A stretch of 9,742 bases of DNA from Labilithrix sp. Its GTDB lineage: Bacteria; Myxococcota; Polyangia; Polyangiales; Polyangiaceae. Of the stretch, positions 1 to 6,000 are shown piece by piece (the stretch's first letter is position 1; each line of letters begins with the position of its first letter). The stretch lies in NCBI GenBank assembly GCA_028287035.1, contig JAQBQL010000104.1:1-9742 (forward strand), in the 5' to 3' direction. Under the pieces are notes generated by a model that saw nothing but the letters and a program-made list of their open reading frames with translations, ran no database searches and had not been told where the DNA came from. The translations under genes and the position numbers were made by a program.

Positions 1-2
1 AC

Positions 3-1016
3 GTCCCGTCGTTCCGTCTCCCGTGGCTGCTCGCGCTCGCCGGCGGCGCGCTCGCGGCGGCGGTCCTCCATCTCCGCCCCGTGCGCGGCCTGCTCGTCGG
101 GCTCGCGCTGCTGTTCGCGTGGGATCACCAGATCCCGAAGATGCGCGACCAGAAGTGGTTCTTCGGACGTGCGTCCCGCAACATCCGCGATCAGCACCTC
201 ACGCTCGGCAAGTACCTCGAAGAGCTCAAGCCCAAGCGCGTGCTCGTCGGCGACGCGGGCGCGATCCTCTACGAGTCGGACCGGCCCGGCCTCGACATCA
301 TCGGGCTCGGCGGCTACCACCGGCTGCCCTTCGCGCGCGCCGGCGTGCACGGCCTGCCGGCGACCCTCGAGCTCATCGAGCGCATCCCGGACGCGGACAA
401 GCCGGACGTCCTCGCGATCTTCCCGACGTGGTGGGGCGTCCTCCCGGTGTGGTTCGCGAGCGAGGTGATGGAGCGCTTCCCGGTCGAGGGCAACGTGATC
501 TGCGGCGGCTACGAGCACATCGTCTACAAGGCCGACTGGCACATGCTCGGCACCGGCGACCGCATCCGCGCGCTGCCCGCGGGCGACACGCGCGTCGTCG
601 CCCAGCTCGACGCCGCGGATCTCGTCAGCGAGAAGGAGGGCCGCTACGCGTTCGATCAGCCGTCGAACGGGTGGACGGACATGCGCATCCTCCCCGACCC
701 GGCGGATCCGCGCCTCGACATGTTCGACGCGGGCCGGCGCATCGCGGTCGGCCGCAGCGAGCGCTTCACGCTGGGCGGCCTCGCGGCGGGCGCGCCCGGG
801 CACCTCGTCGTGCGGGTCGCCCCCGAGCAGAAGACGCGGGTGCGCGTGCGCCTGAATGGCCAGGACCTCGGGGCACTGGAGATGGAGCGCGCCGACGGGT
901 GGCTCGAGGTGCCGCTCGTCATCCCCGCCGAGCGCATCACCGGCGCGATGGCGTTCGAGCTCACCAACGAGGGTCCGGGCGACTTCGTCGACTTCCACGC
1001 GTGGCTCACGCAGTGA
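3..1016 (+). CDS. GT-C (GT39/PMT-like) membrane glycosyltransferase, C-terminal part (5' truncated)
   Basis: The reading frame is open from the window edge (first full codon at 3) to TGA 1014-1016, so the true start lies upstream. A GTG at 81 is available but sits between two hydrophobic stretches and is unlikely to be the start. The visible protein begins with two membrane-like segments (around bases 21-77 and 87-120), then a soluble region of about 290 residues. That region contains a KRVLVGDAGAILYES stretch followed by DIIGLGGY, an arrangement I associate with the extracytoplasmic domain after the last membrane helix of GT39-like GT-C glycosyltransferases, which move sugars from polyprenyl-phosphate donors. 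The last ~120 residues look like a beta-sandwich (VRVRLNGQDLG, then LEVPLVIPAERI). The catalytic N-terminal loop is outside the window, so family membership is inferred from this tail and from the similar downstream neighbour. The stop overlaps the next gene's start by 4 nt, so the two are probably co-translated. Confidence 0.7.
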   Translation, partial: VPSFRLPWLLALAGGALAAAVLHLRPVRGLLVGLALLFAWDHQIPKMRDQKWFFGRASRNIRDQHLTLGKYLEELKPKRVLVGDAGAILYESDRPGLDIIGLGGYHRLPFARAGVHGLPATLELIERIPDADKPDVLAIFPTWWGVLPVWFASEVMERFPVEGNVICGGYEHIVYKADWHMLGTGDRIRALPAGDTRVVAQLDAADLVSEKEGRYAFDQPSNGWTDMRILPDPADPRLDMFDAGRRIAVGRSERFTLGGLAAGAPGHLVVRVAPEQKTRVRVRLNGQDLGALEMERADGWLEVPLVIPAERITGAMAFELTNEGPGDFVDFHAWLTQ

Positions 1017-3127
1017 CGTTCCCGGCGCAGCTCCGCGCGCTCGCGGGGACGTGGGGCCGCCCGCCCGACGACGTTGCCAAGGTCGCCCTTGCCCTGGCGC
1101 TCGCGGCGCTGCTCTGTGCCCTCGCCGGGCGCGGTCGGTCGATCCTGGGGCTCGGGGCGCATCCGTTCCCGCGTCGGCAGTTCCTCTGGGCGTCGGCGCT
1201 CGGGGCGGCGCTCGTCTCCGTCGCGTACATCGCGGTGTACCTGCGGGGCGGGCCGCGGATCGTCGATGCGACCACGTATTTCCTCCAGGGACGCGCGCTC
1301 TCGCACGGCGACTTCGCGTGGCCCGTCGCCGAGCCCACCGCCAGCTTCCGCGGTCGCTTCCTCGATTACCGCGAGGACGCGAGCGGCCACGGCACCATGG
1401 GCGGCATCTTCCCGCCCGGCTACCCCCTGCTGCTCGCGTTCACGTTCCAGATGGGCGCGCCCATGCTGGTGGGGCCGCTGCTCGCCGCCGCGCTCGTCTT
1501 CGCCACCTACCGGCTCGCCCGCGCGCTCGGCGAGGAGGCCCTGGGACCGGCCGCCGGCGAGGAGATGCTCGAGCCGCTCGCGCGCCTCGCCGCGCTGCTG
1601 TCGGTCGCCTGCGCGGCGCTCCGCTACCACACCGCCGATACGATGGCGCACGGCGCGACGGCGCTCGGCATCACGTGCGCGCTCACCTGCGCGGTGCGGG
1701 GCCGGGCGACGCTCGCGGGGCTCGCGATCGGCGCGGTGGTCGCGACGCGACCGGTGAGCGCGATCGCGATCTTCGTCGTCGCCGGGTTCCTCCTGCTCGG
1801 GCGCCCGGGTGCGCGACGCGCCTCGGGGATGCGCCTGCTCCTCGGGCTGGTGCCGGGGGTGCTCCTCCTCGTCGTCGCGCAGCACGAGGTGACCGGCCGC
1901 TGGCTCACGTCGTCGCAGCGCATGTACTATGCACTCAGCGACGGGCCGCCCGGGTGCTTCCGCTTCGGCCTCGGCGCGGGCACGGGATGCCTGTACGAGC
2001 ACGGCGACTTCGTCGAGGCGCGCCTCGGGCACGGCTACGGCGTCCTGGCCGCCGCGGGCACCACGGCGCGGCGGCTCCACATGCATCTCACCGACGTCGC
2101 GAACCTGGAGCCGCTGGCGCTGCTCGTGCTCCTCGCGCTGCGCCGGGCACCGAGAGGCGTGAAGGCCGCCCTGCTGCTCGTCACGATCCACGTCGGGGTC
2201 CACGCGGGCTTCTACTTCGACGGCGACTACCCGGGCGGCGGCGCGCGCTTCTTCGCCGATCTGCTGCCCGTCGAGCACGTCCTCGTGGTGATCGCGGTGG
2301 TCCGCCTCGCGGGCGAACGGCACGCGCTGCGCGCCGGCTTCGCGCTCCTCGGGCTGTCGCTGGCCGGCTTCGCGGTGCACGCGGTCTTCGGCCACGTCCA
2401 GCTGGCCGAGCGTGACGGCGGCCGTCCCTTCTACGAGCCGGACGTCCTCGCGCGCGCCAACATCAAGGCCGGCCTCGTGTTCGTGGAGAGCGACCACGGC
2501 TTTGCGCTCGGTCACGATGCGTCGGCGAACCCGAAGACGCGCGTGCTCCTCGCGCGGCTCCGGAACGACGATCGCGACCGCCTCCTCTACGAGCGCTCGG
2601 GCAGCCCGCCGACCTTCCTCTACCGGATGGGCGTCCAGGGCGCCGCCGGGACGCCGCCCGCGCCGCTCGTCATCCCGTGGGCGCCGCCCGCCCTCGGCGA
2701 CCCGCAGCGGTTCGAGGCGGAGGCCGAGTGGCCGGCGCTCGCGCAGGCGGACGGCTTCGCGGTCCCCGCCTCGGGACCGGAGTGCCTCTCGAACGCGCGC
2801 GCGCTCGCCCTCACGCCGGTGCCGCTCGACCGCCGCGCGACCGCGACCCTCACGATCCCCGTCGCCGAGGCGGGCCGCTACGTGGTCACGCTGCGCGTCG
2901 CCCACGGCCTGCGGGTGCCGCACGCGAGCTCGCGCGGCCCGTCGCCCGTCACCGGCGCCGTCGCGCTCGCCGGCGCCCGCTGGGAGTGGTCGGACGTGGA
3001 AGGCGGAGGCTGCGTCGACCTTCCTGCGAAGGACCTGTCGCTTGCCGCGCCCGACGCCACGCTGGTCCTCGAGGCGACGGGCGGGACCGTCGCGCTCGAC
3101 CGCGTGATGCTGAAGCGGCTGCCCTGA
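1013..3127 (+). CDS. GT-C-type membrane glycosyltransferase with a C-terminal CBM-like domain
   Basis: A 704-aa protein starting at GTG 1013, whose last bases form the previous gene's TGA (GTGA overlap). The frame stays open upstream to base 23, but that part is an Arg/Ala-rich shadow of the preceding gene. There are about ten hydrophobic segments between residues 22 and 460. The first large external loop carries D85 in IVDATTYFLQGRAL, where GT-C enzymes (ArnT/PMT type) place an acidic catalytic residue, and then FPPGYPLLLA at 133-142, a common GT39-like motif. GGARFFADLLP lies near the last helices. Residues ~461-567 are a soluble domain with VFVESDHGFALGHD. Residues ~568-704 begin EAEAEW and end with VALDRVMLKRL, resembling CBM6/CBM35-type beta-sandwiches. 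It probably transfers a sugar from a lipid-phosphate donor on the outer face of the inner membrane. Donor and acceptor are unknown. The GT-C assignment is fairly secure; the CBM-like call is inference from pattern. Confidence 0.75.
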   Translation: MTFPAQLRALAGTWGRPPDDVAKVALALALAALLCALAGRGRSILGLGAHPFPRRQFLWASALGAALVSVAYIAVYLRGGPRIVDATTYFLQGRALSHGDFAWPVAEPTASFRGRFLDYREDASGHGTMGGIFPPGYPLLLAFTFQMGAPMLVGPLLAAALVFATYRLARALGEEALGPAAGEEMLEPLARLAALLSVACAALRYHTADTMAHGATALGITCALTCAVRGRATLAGLAIGAVVATRPVSAIAIFVVAGFLLLGRPGARRASGMRLLLGLVPGVLLLVVAQHEVTGRWLTSSQRMYYALSDGPPGCFRFGLGAGTGCLYEHGDFVEARLGHGYGVLAAAGTTARRLHMHLTDVANLEPLALLVLLALRRAPRGVKAALLLVTIHVGVHAGFYFDGDYPGGGARFFADLLPVEHVLVVIAVVRLAGERHALRAGFALLGLSLAGFAVHAVFGHVQLAERDGGRPFYEPDVLARANIKAGLVFVESDHGFALGHDASANPKTRVLLARLRNDDRDRLLYERSGSPPTFLYRMGVQGAAGTPPAPLVIPWAPPALGDPQRFEAEAEWPALAQADGFAVPASGPECLSNARALALTPVPLDRRATATLTIPVAEAGRYVVTLRVAHGLRVPHASSRGPSPVTGAVALAGARWEWSDVEGGGCVDLPAKDLSLAAPDATLVLEATGGTVALDRVMLKRLP

Positions 3128-3172
3128 CGATGCCGCAGCGCGGCACGCGGCTTGCCTAAGCGCGAGAACTCG

Positions 3173-3201
3173 TTGACGATTTGCTGGAACGTGGCTTCAC
3201 T
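3173..3201 (+). promoter_or_regulatory. Candidate sigma70-type promoter upstream of the IHF/HU gene
   Basis: TTGACG at 3173-3178 matches five of six bases of the -35 consensus. After a 17-nt spacer, TTCACT at 3196-3201 matches only three of six of TATAAT. The initiation site would fall near 3208, giving a leader of about 60 nt before ATG 3268. It lies in the 140-nt gap after the glycosyltransferase pair, where a new transcription unit is expected. The good -35 and position support it; the poor -10 limits confidence. Confidence 0.4.
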
Positions 3202-3254
3202 AGCTCTCTGGTGGGGGGCGCCTGTCGCGCCTGAGCGTAAACCGGGGGATAGGC

Positions 3255-3258
3255 GGAG
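3255..3258 (+). promoter_or_regulatory. Ribosome binding site of the IHF/HU gene
   Basis: GGAG lies 9 nt before ATG 3268, within AGGCGGAG. It is a well-placed Shine-Dalgarno core and fixes the start of the nucleoid-protein gene. It is also the best-placed such site I can find in the window. Confidence 0.6.
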
Positions 3259-3267
3259 CAGAACGCA

Positions 3268-3594
3268 ATGACGAAGAGTGAACTCATCGATGCCATGGCG
3301 GCGAGAAGCCAGCTCACGAAGGCGCGGGCCGAGCTCGTCGTCAACTGCGTGTTCGAGGCGATGACCGAGGCGCTCCAGCGTGGCGAGGGCATCGAGATCC
3401 GGGGCTTCGGAAGCTTCACTGTCCGGCCGTACAAGGCGTACTCCGGTCGCAACCCGCGGACGGGCGCGCCGGTGCCCGTGCCGCCGAAGCGTCTCCCCTT
3501 CTTCAAGGTCGGCAAGGAGCTCAAGGAGCTCGTGAACAACAGCCGCCTCACCCACGCGACGATCACCGGCGGCGACGACAAGGACGACGACTGA
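3268..3594 (+). CDS. HU/IHF-family nucleoid DNA-binding protein (IHF-beta-like)
   Basis: This 108-aa protein belongs to the HU/IHF family of dimeric proteins that bend DNA through two beta-ribbon arms and help shape the nucleoid and promote recombination and transcription complexes. The N-terminal MTKSELI and IEIRGFGSF (42-50) resemble IHF beta subunits. The arm tip is GRNPRTG (60-66), with the intercalating proline at P63, and the closing FFKVGKELKELVN (78-90) is the family's terminal helix region. Usual family length is about 90-100 residues. This one adds a tail of about 15 residues ending in the acidic GGDDKDDD. ATG 3268 is supported by GGAG 9 nt upstream. The gene has its own candidate promoter and is followed after 56 nt by tyrS. 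Whether it acts as a homodimer (HU-like) or pairs with an IHF-alpha encoded elsewhere cannot be told here, so I give no symbol. Confidence 0.93.
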   Translation: MTKSELIDAMAARSQLTKARAELVVNCVFEAMTEALQRGEGIEIRGFGSFTVRPYKAYSGRNPRTGAPVPVPPKRLPFFKVGKELKELVNNSRLTHATITGGDDKDDD

Positions 3595-3650
3595 GCCACC
3601 CGCGGAGGAGATGACGCCGCAGGGGTTTCGGCGTATCTGCTCGGGCGCCG

Positions 3651-4904
3651 ATGGCCTCCTTTCCTCCCGTCTCCGAACAGATGGCGCTGCTCACCCGCGG
3701 CGTCGTCGATCTCCACGTCAAGAGCGAGCTCGAGCAGCGGCTCGAGGAGTCGCGTACGAGCGGCAAGCCGCTGCGGGTGAAGGCGGGCTTCGATCCGACG
3801 CGGCCCGACCTCCACGTCGGACACGCGGTGCTGCTCGCGAAGATGCGGCAGTTCCAGGAGTGCGGGCATCAGGCCATCCTCCTCGTGGGCGAGTTCACGG
3901 CGATGGTCGGTGACCCCACCGGCAAGAGCGACGCACGTCCCCGCCTCTCGCGCGACGACATCGCGGCCGCCGCGAAGACGTACACCGATCAGGCGTTCAA
4001 GATCCTCGACCCGAACAGGACCGAGATCCGGAACAACTCCGAGTGGCTCGACAAGCTCACGCCCGTCGCGATCGTCGAGCTGATGGCGAAGATGACGGTC
4101 TCGCGCATGCTCGAGCGGAACGATTTCGCAAAGCGCTACGCCGAGAACCGCCCCATCTACCAGCACGAGTTCCTCTACCCGCTCCTCCAGGGCTACGACT
4201 CGGTGGCGCTCGAGAACGACATCGAGCTCGGCGGGACCGACCAGCTGTTCAACCTGCTCGTGGGCCGCGACCTGATGAGCAAGTACGGGCAGCGGCCGCA
4301 GATGGTCATGACCACGCCGCTGCTCGAGGGCATCGACGCGAAGATGGAGAACGGCGTCGTCTCCGGCGCGAAGATGTCGAAGAGCTCGGACAACTACATC
4401 GGCCTGACCGAGGCGCCGCTCGACATGCACCGCAAGGTCATGCAGGTCGACGACGAGGTCATCTTCCGGTACTTCGAGCTCCTCTCGGGCGCCACCAACG
4501 AGCAGATCGCGCAGCTCAAGGAGGACAAGAAGGCCGGTCGCCACCCGAAGGAGATCAAGGCGCTCTTCGCGAAGGAGCTCGTCACGCGCTTCCACGACGA
4601 GGCGGCGGCCCTCGCGGCGGCCGCCGAGTTCGAGAAGATCTACGCCGGCGACGCGGTGCCCGCCGACGTGCCGGAGCACACGCTGACCACCGACGGGGCG
4701 ACGCTCTGGGTGGCGAAGGCGCTCTCGCTCGCGGGCCTCGTGAAGTCGACCGGCGAAGGCAAGCGGCTCGTCGAGCAAGGCGGCGTGGAGGTCGATCAGG
4801 TGCGCATCACCGACGGCAACCACCAGCTCGAGAAGGGCAAAAAGTACCTCCTCCGCGTGGGCTCGAAGAACCGTCGCTTCGCGTACGTCACGGTCGCTCC
4901 GTGA
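3651..4904 (+). CDS. tyrS: Tyrosyl-tRNA synthetase (TyrRS, TyrS2-like subtype)
   Basis: This 417-aa class I aminoacyl-tRNA synthetase activates tyrosine with ATP and charges tRNA-Tyr in the cytoplasm. The HIGH motif is H55-V-G-H58 after GFDPTRPDL, the KMSKS loop is intact at 241-245, and GGTDQLFNLLVGRDL begins at 194, typical of TyrRS. Residues from about 350 to the end (LVEQGGVEVDQVRI, then KGKKYLLRVGSKNRRF) form an S4-type RNA-binding domain. Length and the EQMALLTRG start fit the TyrS2/TyrZ-like subtype rather than the Escherichia coli TyrS subtype. ATG 3651 is the first in-frame ATG after an in-frame TGA at 3612. No good Shine-Dalgarno sits before it, although a strong GGAGGAG lies 40 nt upstream. 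M11 is an alternative start but would remove the conserved-looking N-terminus. The stop overlaps the following lipoprotein gene by 4 nt. Confidence 0.97.
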   Translation: MASFPPVSEQMALLTRGVVDLHVKSELEQRLEESRTSGKPLRVKAGFDPTRPDLHVGHAVLLAKMRQFQECGHQAILLVGEFTAMVGDPTGKSDARPRLSRDDIAAAAKTYTDQAFKILDPNRTEIRNNSEWLDKLTPVAIVELMAKMTVSRMLERNDFAKRYAENRPIYQHEFLYPLLQGYDSVALENDIELGGTDQLFNLLVGRDLMSKYGQRPQMVMTTPLLEGIDAKMENGVVSGAKMSKSSDNYIGLTEAPLDMHRKVMQVDDEVIFRYFELLSGATNEQIAQLKEDKKAGRHPKEIKALFAKELVTRFHDEAAALAAAAEFEKIYAGDAVPADVPEHTLTTDGATLWVAKALSLAGLVKSTGEGKRLVEQGGVEVDQVRITDGNHQLEKGKKYLLRVGSKNRRFAYVTVAP

Positions 4905-5896
4905 GAGCGGCGGCGGGCGCGCTCGCGGCGCTCGTCTCGGCGTCGCTCGCGTGCGGGCCCGCTCCGCCCGCGGCGCCGCCGGCCGCGCCGGAGACGCCGC
5001 TGCATCTCGCGCCGGCGTGTGATCTCGTGCCGGCCGCCGGGCTCGCGTTCGTGGTCGACGCGCGTCCGCGGGCGATCGCGGAGACCCCGGATCTCATCCC
5101 GGTCATCGCGCTCGTCGTGCCCGAGGCGCGGTTCGATGCGTTCGCGAGGAGCCACGGCGGCGTCGACGTGCGCCAGGTCACCGACCTCTGCGTCGCGCGC
5201 TACCGCGAGTCGTGGCTCACCGTCGCGCGGACCGCGTTCGATCCGGCGACGGTCGAGAAGGCGTTCGCCGATCGCATGACCCACCCCGGCAGCAGGCGCA
5301 TCGAGGTCGCGAACCCGCCGGTCGTTCGCACGTGGGGGGAGGTCAACGGTGAGCCGCAGCAGCTCGTCGTCTTCGGGCGCGAGGCGATCGCGCTCGAGCA
5401 GGGACGCGCCGGTCCGGTGCGGGCCGCCGAGGCCTTCGCGGTCGGCAAGCTTCGCCGCGCCTCTCCCGCGCTGAGGAGCGCGACGCTGCTCCGGGTGTCC
5501 GAGCTCCTCGAGGACGCGCCGGCCCGCCTCTTCGCGCCGGGCCCGTTCGAGGGCGACCTCGCCGCGGGCCTCGGTGGGCTGCTCCGCGCGACGACGGCGC
5601 TCGGTGTCGCCGTGCGGTTCGCCGGTCCGCCCGCGAGGCTCGCGGTGCGCCTCGTGCTCACCGGCGCGTGGGGAAAGGACGCGCCCGTCGCGGCGGAACG
5701 GCTGGCCGCGGCGGTGCACGTCGTGTCGGAGAGCGCGCTCGGGCACCTGCTCGGCATCGATCGCCCGCTCGAGGCGCCGCGCGTCCGTGCGCTCGAGGAT
5801 GCGCTCGTCGTCGACGCGGTGGTCGACGGCGCTCCGCTCGCTCGCGGGCTCCACGACGCGGTCGACGCGGAGATCGGCGAGATCCTCGGCCGGTGA
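4901..5896 (+). CDS. Putative lipoprotein of unknown function
   Basis: A 331-aa protein starting at GTG 4901, which overlaps the tyrS stop (GTGA). The open frame runs back to 4043, but that part is a shadow of tyrS. The N-terminus has R2, an Ala/Leu-rich hydrophobic stretch and S-L-A-C18. This fits the broad lipobox definition, though the residue at -3 is Ser rather than the usual Leu. A Pro/Ala-rich linker (19-33) follows, as is common after lipidated cysteines. The mature part contains C40 and C97, which could form a disulfide, an AFVVDARPR stretch near 49-57, and a long region with alternating hydrophobic strands and helices (GDLAAGLGGLLRATTALGVAVRF). I do not recognise the family and see no catalytic motif. 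It is probably anchored in an envelope membrane, facing the periplasm. Having no Shine-Dalgarno, it probably depends on coupling with tyrS. The next gene starts after a 92-nt repeat-rich gap. Confidence 0.72.
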   Translation: MRAAAGALAALVSASLACGPAPPAAPPAAPETPLHLAPACDLVPAAGLAFVVDARPRAIAETPDLIPVIALVVPEARFDAFARSHGGVDVRQVTDLCVARYRESWLTVARTAFDPATVEKAFADRMTHPGSRRIEVANPPVVRTWGEVNGEPQQLVVFGREAIALEQGRAGPVRAAEAFAVGKLRRASPALRSATLLRVSELLEDAPARLFAPGPFEGDLAAGLGGLLRATTALGVAVRFAGPPARLAVRLVLTGAWGKDAPVAAERLAAAVHVVSESALGHLLGIDRPLEAPRVRALEDALVVDAVVDGAPLARGLHDAVDAEIGEILGR

Positions 5897-5947
5897 GCGC
5901 TCGCGGTACCACGTCTGCCGGATGACGCGCCGCGACGTACGCGCGGG

Positions 5948-5982
5948 CGACCGCGTAGGGGGTTCACGCGGTCGACCGGTCG
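5948..5982. repeat. Nested inverted repeats / palindromes between two genes
   Basis: CGACCGCGT at 5948-5956 is perfectly complementary to ACGCGGTCG at 5966-5974, giving a 9-bp stem with a 9-nt loop. It runs into CGGTCGACCG (5969-5978), a perfect 10-bp palindrome, and CGACCGGTCG (5973-5982), another. The recurring unit is CGACC/GGTCG. No T-run follows the hairpin, so it is not a classical intrinsic terminator. The right arm overlaps the -35 of the candidate promoter at 5972-6000, so an operator is a reasonable alternative. Some short palindromes are expected by chance in DNA this GC-rich. Confidence 0.5.
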
Positions 5983-6000
5983 GGCTCGGTGGTGCATAAT
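5972..6000 (+). promoter_or_regulatory. Candidate sigma70-type promoter for the 5989 gene
   Basis: TCGACC (5972-5977, four of six to TTGACA) is followed by exactly 17 nt and then CATAAT (5995-6000, five of six to TATAAT). CATAAT stands out in otherwise GC-saturated DNA. Initiation would be near 6007, which is downstream of the GTG codons at 5989 and 5992. This bears on the choice of start for the next gene. Confidence 0.45.

Noticed and set aside
23..1012. In-frame upstream extension of the second glycosyltransferase, giving a 1034-aa frame
   Set aside because: The extension is Arg/Ala/Pro-rich with no domain signs and overlaps a well-supported gene in another frame. The GTGA junction at 1013 is a natural start.
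656..2923. 755-aa reading frame on the minus strand
   Set aside because: Composition is Arg/Glu/Ala-dominated with no recognisable motif, and it lies antisense to a convincing membrane protein. This is typical of shadows in very GC-rich DNA.
3141..3167. Possible terminator hairpin (GCTT/AAGC with a bulged CGC/GCG extension) after the glycosyltransferase pair
   Set aside because: The stem is short and bulged, and no T-run follows.
3611..3913. 100-aa frame starting at ATG 3611 next to GGAGGAG
   Set aside because: Most of it is an out-of-frame reading of tyrS and is Arg/Ala-rich, and the Shine-Dalgarno touches the ATG. Kept only as a possible regulatory signal in the findings, not as a gene.
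3156..4823. 555-aa reading frame on the minus strand opposite tyrS
   Set aside because: It covers the complement of tyrS and the IHF/HU gene, both certain, and has low-complexity Arg/Leu/Glu content with no start context.
4043..4900. Upstream in-frame extension of the lipoprotein, giving a 617-aa frame
   Set aside because: It is an out-of-frame reading of tyrS. The lipoprotein signal begins immediately after GTG 4901.
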